Source of the DNA: Puccinellia tenuiflora
Taxonomy: Eukaryota > Streptophyta > Magnoliopsida > Poales > Poaceae
DNA length: 64,000 nucleotides
Reading direction: 5' to 3'
Assembly: GCA_012064385.1 (NCBI GenBank)
Contig: QRDG01000473.1
Location: forward strand, 6,243,037 to 6,307,036
Shown here in pieces: positions 46,937-58,278 of this stretch; the first letter of the stretch is position 1, and each line of letters starts with the position of its first letter. A program made the position numbers and the translations under genes. The notes below the pieces were generated by a model. It was not told where the DNA came from and searched no databases. It saw only the letters and a list, made by a program, of their open reading frames with translations.

Positions 46937-47711
46937 GAGTTTTTTTTTTAAATATTTTTTTTAACGACAATTCAAAATATAATACACAAAATGAATCATT
47001 TTCAAAAATAATACACTATCGGCGAACTACGGGCCGAAACACTCCTTTCGGCTGACTGTGGGCCGAAACACTTCCGACCTGCATGCGATAACAGACGGGG
47101 CCCACCGTTTCGGCCGACTACCGGCCGAAACACTCCTTTCGGCCGACGGCGGGCCGAAACAGCATGCCGCTGCGCTGCTGCTTGCACGAGCTGAATAGTG
47201 CTACTCCACTGATAATCTTGTACAGGTTTGGGTGCCCTCCGCGTACTGTCAAGAGGATAATCTTGTACAGGTTTGGGTGTCAAGTATAGCTGTGAGCATG
47301 CATTGACTACCTACGTATGGAGTACTCCACTAGCAGTAGGAGACTACACAAGTCAGAGCAATGCATCCCAGTGCTGAGACCTTATTAATGCTGCAATAAA
47401 TAAAGCATCTAACCACCAGCTCGGTTCAGCTCGTGCAAGCAGCGCAGCGGCATGCTGTTTCGGCTCGCAGTCGGCCGAAAGGAGTATTTCGGCCGGTAGT
47501 CGGTCGAAACGGTGGGTCCGGCCTGTTGTCGTGTCAGATCGTATGCAGGTCGGCCCATCAGTTGCCGAAAGAAGTGTTTTGGCCCGCAGTCGGCCGAAAG
47601 GAGTGTTTCGGCCCGCAGTTCGTCGACAGTGTATTATTTTTTTAAATGGTTCATTTTGTGTGTTATATTTCGAATTCTCGTTAAAAATAATAATATTTAA
47701 AAAAAAAACTC
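46937..47711. mobile_element. Mutator-like long-inverted-repeat (foldback) element, copy 3
   Basis: 775 bp, termini GAGTTTTTTTTT / AAAAAAACTC, perfect 10-bp duplication ggaatctcat at 46927-46936 and 47712-47721. The arms are about 260-290 bp with the same GGGCCGAAA modules at 29-bp spacing (47031 and 47060). It lacks the tRNA-like module. The centre holds a duplicated GATAATCTTGTACAGGTTTG. It lies 225 bp downstream of the WAK pseudogene stop codon. Confidence 0.88.
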
Positions 47712-47721
47712 GGAATCTCAT

Positions 47722-48721
47722 GGTCTGCATATCCTTTCCGGAGATAGTGCTGAAAGCGTAAAGTTCAAGTTCGCTTTCGCTCTGGGATGGCGTTCTGGTG
47801 GATGCGCCGTCGTCAGCGTAGCATCATCACACACGCGCCTCGCACGTGAGGACATCTTTTTTTTTTCACCTTCTTGAAACAACAAACTCGCGCGGCACGC
47901 CGGCGCTGCCCCCAAATCGGCGCTCGGCGGAGAAGAACCACGGAGGGGAGCGACGTGCGGCGGCGCTGGCTAGTACTGATGGCTCCCAATGACTCGCGGC
48001 GCGCCTCCGCAGCTCGGCGGAGGGCCGCTTCGTGGCTGGTGCTGACGCGGCGGCGCCCAGGTCCGCTGAGCGAGCCAGTCGGCGGAGAGGCCAGACCGGC
48101 GGGGCCGCCATCAGATCGGCGAAGGTTCCATTCGTTACTATTCCCCATTTCTCCGATTTTTTATTGTATTTTATAGGTATTTTTATTTGGAGCCGAGCGC
48201 ATGTGTATGAATAAGGAAGTTTCATGGCATCTTCCAACCAAAGAACATTGAGTCGCAGTTCATTCTCGTCCTCTTTACCACAAGACCAAACCTACCACCC
48301 CACTGGAAGCTCAAATCATAGCCAAACCAGTAGTGGTCAAATGTTCTCTGACCACTGCGTGTGGAAATCCTGCAGAAGTCACCTAATTTAGCCTGTGCCA
48401 CACTAGTCGTGTCATAATCATGGGCTCATTTTTGTAATACATGTGGTGTTATTACAATATCCTAATTTGGTGTAGGGTTTAGAACGCATGGGAATAGGGC
48501 CAGTGCTGACCATCTTCCTCTTAAAGAAAGTATACTAGCCGCCTGCTAGCTAGCTGGTGGCCCAAACGAATCAAGTCATGGGCACTGAATTTCTCAGAGT
48601 TCCAATGTTCCATGCGGTAGGTGTAGAGGCTGTACATGGGTTAAGTAGTGCTCGACTGGCTTTGGAGAATGGAGACTGGAAGAAAATCCATAGACATCAC
48701 CATCATTTTGAGGTTGCCTTT
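47722..48721. other. Upstream region of WAK3
   Basis: A GC-rich block at about 47880-48130 with ORFs on both strands and no recognised product, then about 550 bp of ordinary sequence to the WAK3 start. An open frame reaches upstream of the ATG to 48557, but that part has no signal-peptide character. Confidence 0.45.
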
Positions 48722-51700
48722 ATGGAGAGGTTAGCGAGTAGTAGGAGAGCAGTGTTCACGGTGGCTGTAGTTGCAGCGTTGCTGTTGCAGACATTGGGTG
48801 CGGCGGCAGCAGCTAACTGCAGCGCCCGCTGTGGAGGCATCAGCATCTCCTACCCGTTCGGGATTGAGGCTGGTTGCTACCAGGACGGCTTCAACCTCAC
48901 CTGCGATCACTCGTACCGGCCACCCAAGCTGTTCCTTGGCGACGGCTCCGTGGAGGTGCTAGAGATCTCCATTCCCAGGGGCACGGTACGTGTTAACAGC
49001 AGTAGCGTCGCGCTCTTACCAGCAGCAGGAGCACCAGGCAGTGTCAACAGCACAGGCAAGTACCACACATGGGGTGGGCTCAGACGGGGCGGCCCGTTCT
49101 TCGTCTCGCCGGAGAAGAACAAGTTCCTGGTGCTGTCATGCAGCAACGTCCAGGTCCTCCTCCTTGCGGAGGATAACAGCACCGTCAACGCCTGTGCCAC
49201 CTACTGCCCACCGGCCCCAGGAAAAGGCCAGCCTTTTCAGTTCCCCTTGAGCAAAGACTGCTCCGGCATTGGCTGCTGCAGTGCTGCCATCCCGAAAGGC
49301 TACACCTCCTACAGCATCCAGGTCCAGCCCCCTGGCAATGTATCCGAATTTGACGCCGAATCTTCAGTGTACATAGCTGAAGAGGGGTCCTATAATGTCA
49401 CAAGCCTCATCTTTGATACTGTACCTACTCTTCCAGTCTTGCTGGACTGGGTAATTAGCAATTCGACATGTAGCAAGAAGCTGCCTGCCACATCTTCCTG
49501 CCGCAGCAGCAGCAGCTCCTGTCAGAACTATACAAGCTTTGCTTATAAGGGGCACCGGTGTCTTTGCTCTGCCGGCTATCAAGGCAACCCTTACGTCGTG
49601 AATGGGTGTCAAGGTATGCAAGTTCAGTTAACCTTGTTTTATTTCCTTGCCTTACGAAGTTAAAATGCATATTAGGTTGTTGCCTAGAATTAGGTATACT
49701 TTTACAGGCCACATATGTGGCTTGTCTATCAGTCTTGTTTACGGTGCTTTATTGCTGTTTTATTAGACATTGATGAATGTGCGCAATGGGAACTCCACTC
49801 ATGCTACGGAACCTGCATAAATATGCCTGGAACGTTCCGCTGCCAATGCCCTGATGGGACCTACGGGAATCCCTCCATGGAAGGAGGGTGCGTGAAGAGC
49901 AAGAATTCCTCTCAAGGTAACAATCACTACGCATCAGTGCATCACTAGTTACCTAAATTTGTATTCATATCATCACAACTCCATATATACTGATGACATT
50001 TCAGTAATCTCAAATCTATGCCATTTTAATTTGTCTGCATCAACTTCATGATGTTGTAAAGTTGTTTTTTCCAAGAAAACTGTTTATACATGAGAATGCT
50101 CGCATAGCCCATCATACTAGTTGTTGTGTATATTCTGCTCTGCCTATACTTACATGCATAAAAAATGCCCCATGTTCCAAATTTTTTTTCATTCTAATCA
50201 TCTTTGTAAGTTCAAACGGGTGGTTCTTCACTAACCATTTTGTCATATTACAGCCTCTATTTACTAACTATTGTTTAAGAGAAGTTTTAAGTTAACTTAT
50301 TACTGCATTTTTAGTAAGAGAATTTCAAGTAGAGCTTGATAAGTTGATTTTCCATAAAGAATACTAGCTTGTTTAGCAATCTAATGTGTGCATTGATGAA
50401 GATAATATAGCATCATAGTGACGAGAGCACTCTTAAGGGTTACAAATCAAATTTTATTGATAAAGCTCTGTGATCCCAAACCTATAAAGATAGCTAAAGT
50501 AAGTGATTTTCTTAGAACAATGACACACAGCTTAAAACTGTTTACTAAATGTAGTTGCATAGTGCAAGCCTATAGTTGGTGGTACAAACATTTAGTTCTA
50601 AGTCTTGAATTGTAAAAATTGGTAAAAAGATAAATTTTAGTGCAGACTGTTTCCTTTTAGTAAGATATGAGGGTGTATGCAATGTAATTCTACTTCTCAT
50701 AAATTTTCAGGTTTAAGCATAGGCCTAGTAGTTAGCGGTGGGTCAATCCTTGTGCTTCTGGCTCTTGGTGCTCCATTGGTAACACGTAATATCAAGCAAC
50801 GGAAGGCGAAAAAAAGAAAAGAAAAGTTTTTCAAGCAAAATCACGGGTTGTTGTTTCAGCAATTAGTTTCTCAGAAGACAGATATGGGCGAACGGATGAT
50901 TATCACCTTAGCAGAGCTAGAGAAGGCCACAAACAATTTTGACAGAACTCGTGAGGTTGGTGGTGGAGGACATGGCGTCGTGTATAAAGGCATTGTGGAC
51001 CTACAGGTTGTAGCCATCAAGAAATCAAAGATCGTTGTACAGAGGGAAATCAATGACTTTATTAATGAGGTTGCAATTCTTTCTCAAATCAACCATAGAA
51101 ATATCGTGAAGCTAGTTGGATGTTGTCTTGAGGCAGAAGTCCCATTGCTGGTTTACGAGTTCATTTCAAATGGAACACTTGAGCATCATCTGCATGTAGA
51201 AGGACCAGTATCACTATCATGGGACGACCGATTAAGGATTGCACTTGAGATTTGTACAGCTCTAGCCTATCTGCATTCAGCTGCTTCAAGGCCTGTATAT
51301 CATAGAGATATTAAGTCTGCCAACATACTTCTTGATGAAAGTTTAACTGCCAAGGTATCAGATTTTGGGGCTTCAAAGTTTATTCCTGTTGATCAAACTG
51401 GGGTGACTACTGCTGTTCAAGGAACGATTGGCTACTTAGATCCCATGTACTATTACACTGGTCGTCTAACAGACAAGAGCGATGTTTTCAGCTTTGGCGT
51501 ACTTCTCGTAGAATTGCTTACCAGAAAGAGGCCACTCGCCTATAATTCAGTTGATGGCGATAGTCTTGTTCTACATTTTGCCTCACTGGTTACAGAAGGT
51601 GTCCTGGCTGAGTTACTGGATCCTCAGGTCATGGAAGAGGCAGATGGAGAAGTCCAAGAGGTAGCTGCGCTGGCAGCAAAGTGTGTGCGGTTGAATGGAG

Positions 51701-51909
51701 AACACCGCCCGGCAATGAGAGAGGTGGAGATGACACTCGAAAACCTGCGGATCAAGAGGAAGCAAGCTGCACATGATGCAACATCAAAGAGGTATGACGA
51801 CGGCCAATATTCTAGTGATGACATGTCAAGCGAAAGGGACACCGAGGAACTGAGCATGCAGTACACTGTGGAAGAGGAAATCTTGTCGTTGGAGAGGAGG
51901 CCTCGATGA
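48722..51909 (+). CDS. WAK-type receptor-like kinase, three exons, apparently intact
   Basis: Exons 48722-49613, 49767-49916 and 50711-51909 have consistent GT-AG borders, all in phase 1, and give 746 residues. The ATG at 48722 is preferred because it opens a signal peptide (MERLASSRRAVF, then AALLLQTLGAAAAA). Next come the GUB_WAK-type region (CSARCGGISISYPFG), an EGF-like module at the end of exon 1, and a calcium-binding EGF exon (DIDECAQWELHSC and CPDGTYGNPSMEGGC, about 298-340). A membrane span lies at about 349-369, followed by the kinase. Kinase residues are complete: VGGGGHGVVYKG (~431), VAIKK Lys ~451, HRDIKSAN Asp ~547, DFG ~565, GTIGYLDPMYY. Predicted plasma-membrane wall sensor. 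It is the closest paralogue of the neighbouring pseudogene. The ligand is unknown. Confidence 0.9.
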
Positions 51910-52409
51910 TGTTCTGGTTTGGCTTCAAGTACAGTTCTAGTGTATAGATCCTTTTTTTTTTTTGAAACTTATTGCAGGCCCTTAGATGAGATTAGCGAGT
52001 TTGGTTTAGTTTTTCATTCTTTTGATATTGTCTTTGCTTGTTGGGTGGCTAACCAAGCGGCTCACTGTTGCGCAAAGTATGCGTCCGTACAGGAGTTGTT
52101 TTCTTGGGATGCTGATCCACCTGGTCCGTACAGGAGTTGTACCTTGTTTTGAGAAGTTAATAAAGTTTGCGGTTTCTCTAAAAAAAAGGTGCAGATGCCT
52201 TTTGTGGCTAAGATAACACTGCATTGTGTCCTGTTTTGCTTGCTTCTGCTGGCGCAGAATAAAGTTGTATATTATTTATTTCAGGCGCATGTTGCCCACC
52301 TTTTTTTGCTCTAAATAAGCAGGTTATTTTCTCTATATACTCTTGCAATGTTTGGTTACCAGCTGAGGACTTTGACTTCACCTGATCTTCAACATACAGT
52401 TACTTCTCT
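51910..52409. other. 3' flank of WAK3
   Basis: The untranslated 3' region and spacer. A CGTACAGGAGTTGT segment is repeated near 52084 and 52126. No gene was seen. Confidence 0.5.
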
Positions 52410-53260
52410 ATTGAGTTGAATGATGAAGCTGTAATCTTTGACTGGACCAAGTCAAGTGGTCATGTGCGGAGTGGTCGCAAAATCTTTGATTCCTATGAGG
52501 CTATGAAGATGAATTTGTTCTGGTACCGTCATCTGATGTCATTGGTCACACGCTTGGGGGAAGATCGAGCTCACTGGCAAGTGCTCGTGTGTTGTCAGGG
52601 TTAGCTACTCATCAGCGTCTCTTCAATGCATAGTGTTGCTACATCAGTGGAGAGATATAATTTTATAGGCACACAAGTTGAAGCTGATCCAAAGGACGAC
52701 GGTCAAGATATTTTCAGGGAAATCTTAAGGTAGAACCAGACCCAGATGATGTGATGGCATGCCCATTGATGTAACAACTGTGACAGGGTCACCAGGTTTT
52801 ACATCATTTACCGAGCAGAATACCATAGTTTGGTCTGAGCCTGATCCTGATGACGATGCAACAGAAGCTCTGTTGACTATGTAGAACTGGTCCCGATGAT
52901 TCTTCGGATGCTGACACCCTTAAGAACAAGGAGATGGAGATCGATGGGGAGCAGGTCAAAGGAACTGATCCTGATGAAGTGATGATGGCACTAATGAATT
53001 TGTCTAGGAATCTGGAAACAAGACGGAAGTGGAGACAGAGTTGAGAACTTACACCACAGTTTGGTATTCTGAACCTGATCCTGATGGCTCCTCTAATTGA
53101 ATTCTGAACCAAGAAGTGAGCATTGATGGGGGTACTTGTGGAGTTGTGGTTGTGGAGCTGTTCTGGAATCTGGAAATAAGATTTAAGTGCAGATTGAACA
53201 GAGCAGAACCCCCTCAATTTTGAATTCTAAACCTGATTCTGATTATCATGCTGCTGATTT
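52410..53260 (+). pseudogene. Relic of an unrecognised gene with EPDPD-type acidic repeats
   Basis: After an AACATACAG acceptor-like site at about 52400, one segment is open to 52604 (SIELNDEAVIFDWTKSSGHV, then KIFDSYEAMKMNLFWYRHLM). Downstream, about 52725-53255 contains about six related peptides in shifting frames: EPDPDDVM, EPDPDDDAT, GPDDSS, TDPDEVMM, EPDPDGS, KPDSD. Stops and frame changes separate them, so the gene looks dead. I do not recognise the family. Confidence 0.35.
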
Positions 53261-53581
53261 AAACAGAAGGTACTATTAAAAATGCTTCGGTTGAACTCTT
53301 CAAAATTATATAGAATGTGATAGAGAACCCGAATGATATTCGATTAAGAGATCGCTTAACGTATGCTTGGAACCAAAACACTGAGTTTCGGTGTGTCTGT
53401 TATGTACCGAAACAAATACGAGTATATGCTAATCCTCGTCCTTTCCTGGACATTTTAGTCCAGTCCTAATTTCCAAAGGAGTGTGACGAATTACAAAGGT
53501 GCATCTCTTCTCTGCAAATTGCCACTTCGGTCTTCAAAATCTACTGTACACTAACTGTCTTCAATCCTTTCCCCAGCTGCG

Positions 53582-53908
53582 ATGGAGTTGATTGGCTTCT
53601 GCGAGGGTGTCGTGTCCGATGAGATCGGTCGTGCAGAGACCTACTCCGTACCTGGTATTGAAAAGTAATGACCTACCGTCGCCATTTGATCCGTGAGCAT
53701 CTCGTAAGCTTCTACGGAGTAGCTGATTTCTCTTGAACATCTCCCGGAAACTAGCTCGTTTCAGCAGAGGCAGCGGAATCTCCCGATGGAGGCAGCCGCC
53801 GCCGCTTCCTCCGGTCCCGGGATGCGCTGCTCGCTTAACCCAGTCGCGAAAACCCTCAGAGGAGATGCGCGCTGGTGGGATTCACGACCAAGCGGGAGCT
53901 CTTTTAGC
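53582..53908 (+). other. Possible 5' exon fragments of a truncated gene
   Basis: A short ORF at 53582-53668 (MELIGFCEGVVSDEIGRAE) and another from an ATG at 53786 with a good context (MEAAAAASSGPGMRCSLN) run toward the repeat boundary near 53910. The second looks like a first exon cut by the transposon block that starts there. No family is recognised. Confidence 0.25.
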
Positions 53909-53912
53909 TGTC

Positions 53913-54130
53913 TTAGGCCCTGTTTGTTACCACTTCCGCTTCAGCTTTTCGGCTCCATAAGCGGAAGCTGAAACAAACAACCGAATATTGAAAATCTCTT
54001 TTGAAAAGCACTTGACGGAAATGAACTACGCGAGAGTCTCGCAGCGAAAGCTAGCCCGAAGGTGCTTTTCACTGCTTCCCGAGCTTTTCCAAATGCAGTG
54101 GACGAAAATGCCCTCAAGACTTCGAAAGAA
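53913..54130. mobile_element. hAT-like MITE fragment
   Basis: It begins TAGGCCCTGTTTGTTACC, the usual start of hAT-type MITEs in grasses. It has a short internal inverted repeat CTTCCGCTTCAGC/GCGGAAGCTGAA and is cut at 54130 by the LTR element. The other terminus was not seen in the window. Confidence 0.4.
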
Positions 54131-56367
54131 TGTAATGCCCCGGGGTTTTTCCCCAAATTAGAATTGCCTGTTATTTTATTTTTGCATCATCATGACATCA
54201 GCATCATCGCATCGCATGTTTTTGGCAACAAAAATTATTTTTAATAAACCCTATTTTATTTTTCTAAAATTGTCGGAAAAGATTTTATCGAGACAGTCGT
54301 CTCCGTTTTCTAAAATTAGTTGCCAAATTTAATTTGCAAAATAAAAATATTTTGAGTTAGAGAGAGAGCAGCCCAGCTAAGCAAACCCTAGAGCAAACCC
54401 TAATCCTGCCCTGGTCTTTTTCTGTTCCTACCCCCTGCCTTTTTGCAGCCACCCACCTCTTCTTTTTCCTTTTCGCAATCGGTCCTTCCACCTCCCTTAT
54501 TTTTCTTTTACCCCCTCTTTTCTCTTTTCTCTCTTTATTTTCCATCTCTCTCTTTTCTTTTCTTTCCTTCTTATTTTTTCCCCATCCACAACTCCTCTCT
54601 CTCCCGTGTCCTTTCCTCCTCTCCCCCCTGCACGCGTGCGTGCTCCTCCCCGAGCTCCCCGTGGTCGACCGCGCCTCCTCCGGCCAGCTTCCCCGCCTCC
54701 ACCACCTCGAACCCCGCCGCCAGCTTGCGTCGCCGCCGTGCTGCTCTGGCCACCTCCCCTTCACCGGTCGACCGCCTCCGTCGCCCGGCCGCGGACTCCA
54801 TCGTCCTCGTCCCGCTCTTCCCGGTGCCGCCCACGGCCGCGCCTCCCCTTCCTCTCCTCCCGGCCGGCTCTCTGGCTCCCTCGACCGGCGTCCGTCCCCA
54901 TCCGCTCCGGCCGTGCGCCCGCTCCCGGCCCCGCACGCATCCTCGTCCTCCCCATCTACTGCCCGACTCGCCGCGCACGATGCCTCCCTGCCCGCGCGTG
55001 TGCGCCCGGCCTCCCGTCCCCGAGCTCACCCCGCGTCGCGCCCTCTCCTCTCCCTGGTGCTCTCCTTCTCCCTGTGACCGTGCTCCTCTCTCCCTCCACC
55101 CTCAGCAGCTCCTCGCCCGCCAGGTGCTCGATGCAATGCCCGCAAGGAGCCAGCACGTTCCCGTCTCCGTGTTTGTCCCCGTTTTGTCTCCGTGTTGCCG
55201 TGGTTGCCCGCTGCACGTTCCCGTTCCCGTCCGTTCCCGACGTGTCCCCGTCCCCGTCGTGGTTTTTCCCCGAGGTGCTCCCCGTCATCTTTCCCGACGT
55301 GAAGCTCGTCCCCGTTCCCATTTCCCGTCGTGAAACTGGTCTCCGACGACAAGTTTCCCGATCCTCGTCATGAAGCCGAACCCCCGATGACGCCGCCAAG
55401 ATCTCCGTGGACCGACAAGTTCTCCGATGACCGAGTACCCCGACGGCGCCATGAACCCCCGTCGACCCCGAAGCCGGAACGCCAAGGTCTGCCACGACGA
55501 CGACCCGAGTACGACTACTTCCACGACATCGACTACGGAACGTCTACTTCGACTACCTCGACTACTTCGACTCCGGACGGACGACTACCTCGACTACTTC
55601 GACTACGACGACTACTTCGACTACGATACGAAGACGACGGTTCCGAATCCGAAGTTCCTCGTTTCCGATGTGTGACCCTAACCCTAAACCCCTATATGCC
55701 ATATATATCCGTATCTTATAAAATCATGCATCATTAATTAACATCGCACATTTATCCATTTAGTCGAATTAATCCAAATTTAATTATGGGATTTGTTCGG
55801 TGCATCTATATTTCGCACCGATCCCATTTAAAATGATTTGCCATGTGATAGGGAATAAAATTGGACAACATTTAATTTGTCATGCATCCTGTCATCAACA
55901 TGCCGCTTCTTTTGCCGTAGAATAAAATGCATCTTTTCCGTTGCCCAGTGTTCATTGCTTCTTCGGGATAGGCCGATGAGTTGATGTGAGCAACGACTGG
56001 TTCTGCTACCTCTACCGGATTGCAGGCAAGTGATACTCCCTTGCTATCTCTGCTTGCTTTCTGTCTCTTACTCGTCCTATCTTTTGTTCCTTGCTAGCCT
56101 TATATTGCGATGCTTGTGTCCCGATCCTATATGCATGTTTCCCTTGCAGCCCTGATATGCCACCACCCCCACATCCTACTACCTTGTTGCTTGTTTACCT
56201 TGTTGGCCTGCGAGTCGTAGTGCATGCTTAGGTTGTTTTGCTCGAGTCTTGTTCTAGTTATGCCTTAATATGATAGTTGGGTTAATTCACATGATAATCT
56301 ATAATGTTTGGCGAAGGGAATAATTAATAAAGATAAGGCACCGGCGGAAGGCCAATCGTGGTGATTT

Positions 56368-58278
56368 TGATGGGGTCGCAGCATGGAAAACAAAATTTTC
56401 TACGCGGCAAAGCGGAATAAACCCCAAGGATCTAGATCTATGAGATGAAGATAGCGAAGATGAGATCCAATCTCTTACCCTCGAAGATCAACAAACGCGT
56501 TTTGTCGGTGCAGGGGTTGGCTAGTCGATCCTCGCAACTAGACTCGTCTAGTCGCGAGGAGATGTATTATCCTCGAGATCCAATCCGGTGAAGTGCAGCA
56601 ACGGGCAGCACCTCCGCGGCGTCCACACGTACAGCTCGATGAAGACGTCGACTCCTTGATCCCGCAAGCGAGACGACGTGGCCTTGATGATCTCAGCAGC
56701 ACGACGGTAGTGCCGGTGATGATGACGATCTCCGCGAGCAGGGCTTCGCCAAGCCAAGCAAGAGGAGAGGGAGAGGACAAGGCGGCGCAGCAGCCCTAGG
56801 GCATAGGGGTGGTGCGGCTATGGTGGAGAGGTGGATGTGCGGCAGCCCTCCGGGAGAGAAGGGGTGCGGCTAGGGCTAGATGGGAAGAGGGGGGTGCGGC
56901 TAGGGGGGAAGGTGCGGCAGCCTCCAAGGTGTGTGGTGCGCACCCCCCCTCCCCTCCTTATATAGGTGGCGGCTAGGTCAAGGGGAGGGGGCCGGCCGGC
57001 CCCTCCTTGCTTGCCCCCCAAGTTGGAGTCCAACAAGGACTCCTTCTTGGGCCCCTTTCCTAAAGGGGTGGGAGCCCACCTCCTAGTCCAACTAGGAGTG
57101 GGACTCCCCTCCTTGTGCCGCACCCCCATATGGGCCTAGGTGGTGCGCCCCACCAAGTGGTGGCAGCACCCCTTTGCACCATGTGGGCCCCATACAAATT
57201 ATGCGGTCCCACTTCTAGACCCTTCTAGAACATTCCGGAACCTTCCGGTACCCTTTAAATAATTTCCGGAACCTTTCCGAAACCTCCGGAAACCACTTTC
57301 CATATATGAATCTTATTCTCCGGACTCCTCCGGAACTCCTCGTGATGTCCGGGATCCCATCCGAGACTCCGAATCACCATTCGTTCACTTCATCATTTAA
57401 TTCATCGCAAAACCTAATTCATCGGAACGTTAAGTGTGTGACCCTACGGGTTCGAGAATGCATAGACATGATCATATCAACAAATAATAGCGGGACCGGG
57501 ATGTCCATATTAATTCCTATACACTCAACGAAAACCTTTTTCTCGATTGAACCACGATGCCGGAGATTCAATTAATCTCATATACGATTCCCTTTGTCTC
57601 ACGATATTTTACTTGCCCGAGATATAATCGTTGACATCCCCATGTCTAGTTTAATCTCGTTACCGGCAAGTTCTCTTTACTCGTCCATAATATAGGATCC
57701 CGGTGATTACAACTTAATCACATGTCTGCAGACTCTTGATGCTATATTACCGAGAAGGCCTGGAGATATCTTCTCCGTCACAAGGAGGGACAAATTCCAC
57801 TCTCGATTCATATCACCCAACAACCCACCATCGGAGATACCTGAAAGCCACCTTTATAATCACCCAGTTACGAAGTGACGTTTGATGTCCACAAAGTATT
57901 CCTCCGGTGAACGGGAGTGATATAATCTCATGGTCTAAGGAAACTATATTTGGCATATTAAAAGTGTTGACAACAAAACTTTTGTGACACGATTAATTGC
58001 AACTCTTTATTTGGTTCATGTCCATCACACCATTACTCCTAATGATATGACTCCGTTATCAAGTGACTATAACAAGTCCATAGTTAGGAAACTCTAACTA
58101 TCTCTTGATCAACGAACTAGTCCTGTAGAGGCTCACTAGGGACTCCGGGTGTTTATATTCCACACATGTATTATGTTTCCATTTAATACAATTATAGCAT
58201 GGATAATAAACTATTATCATAAACTTGAATATGCTTAATAAACCATTTTATTATTGCCTCTAGGGCATATTCCCAACA
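56368..58278 (-). repeat. Solo Angela-type LTR inserted in LTR A
   Basis: 1911 bp on the minus strand, from TGTTGGGAATATGCCCTAG at 58278 to CA at 56368, with perfect TSD gattt (56363-56367 and 58279-58283). There is no internal domain. It is clearly diverged from the young copies at 17964 and 24563. Confidence 0.93.
56958..57245 (-). promoter_or_regulatory. Heat-shock-element array and TATA in the solo Angela LTR
   Basis: TATATAAG on the minus strand at 56965-56958. Positions 57223-57245 read TTCtaGAAcaTTCcgGAA followed by ccTTC: five contiguous alternating units at 2-nt spacing, about 260 bp upstream of the TATA. The array is conserved in position despite sequence divergence from the other copies. 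Confidence 0.55.

Noticed and set aside
47211..47280. Direct repeat GATAATCTTGTACAGGTTTG in foldback copy 3
   Set aside because: Only two copies in the loop region; no functional reading suggested.
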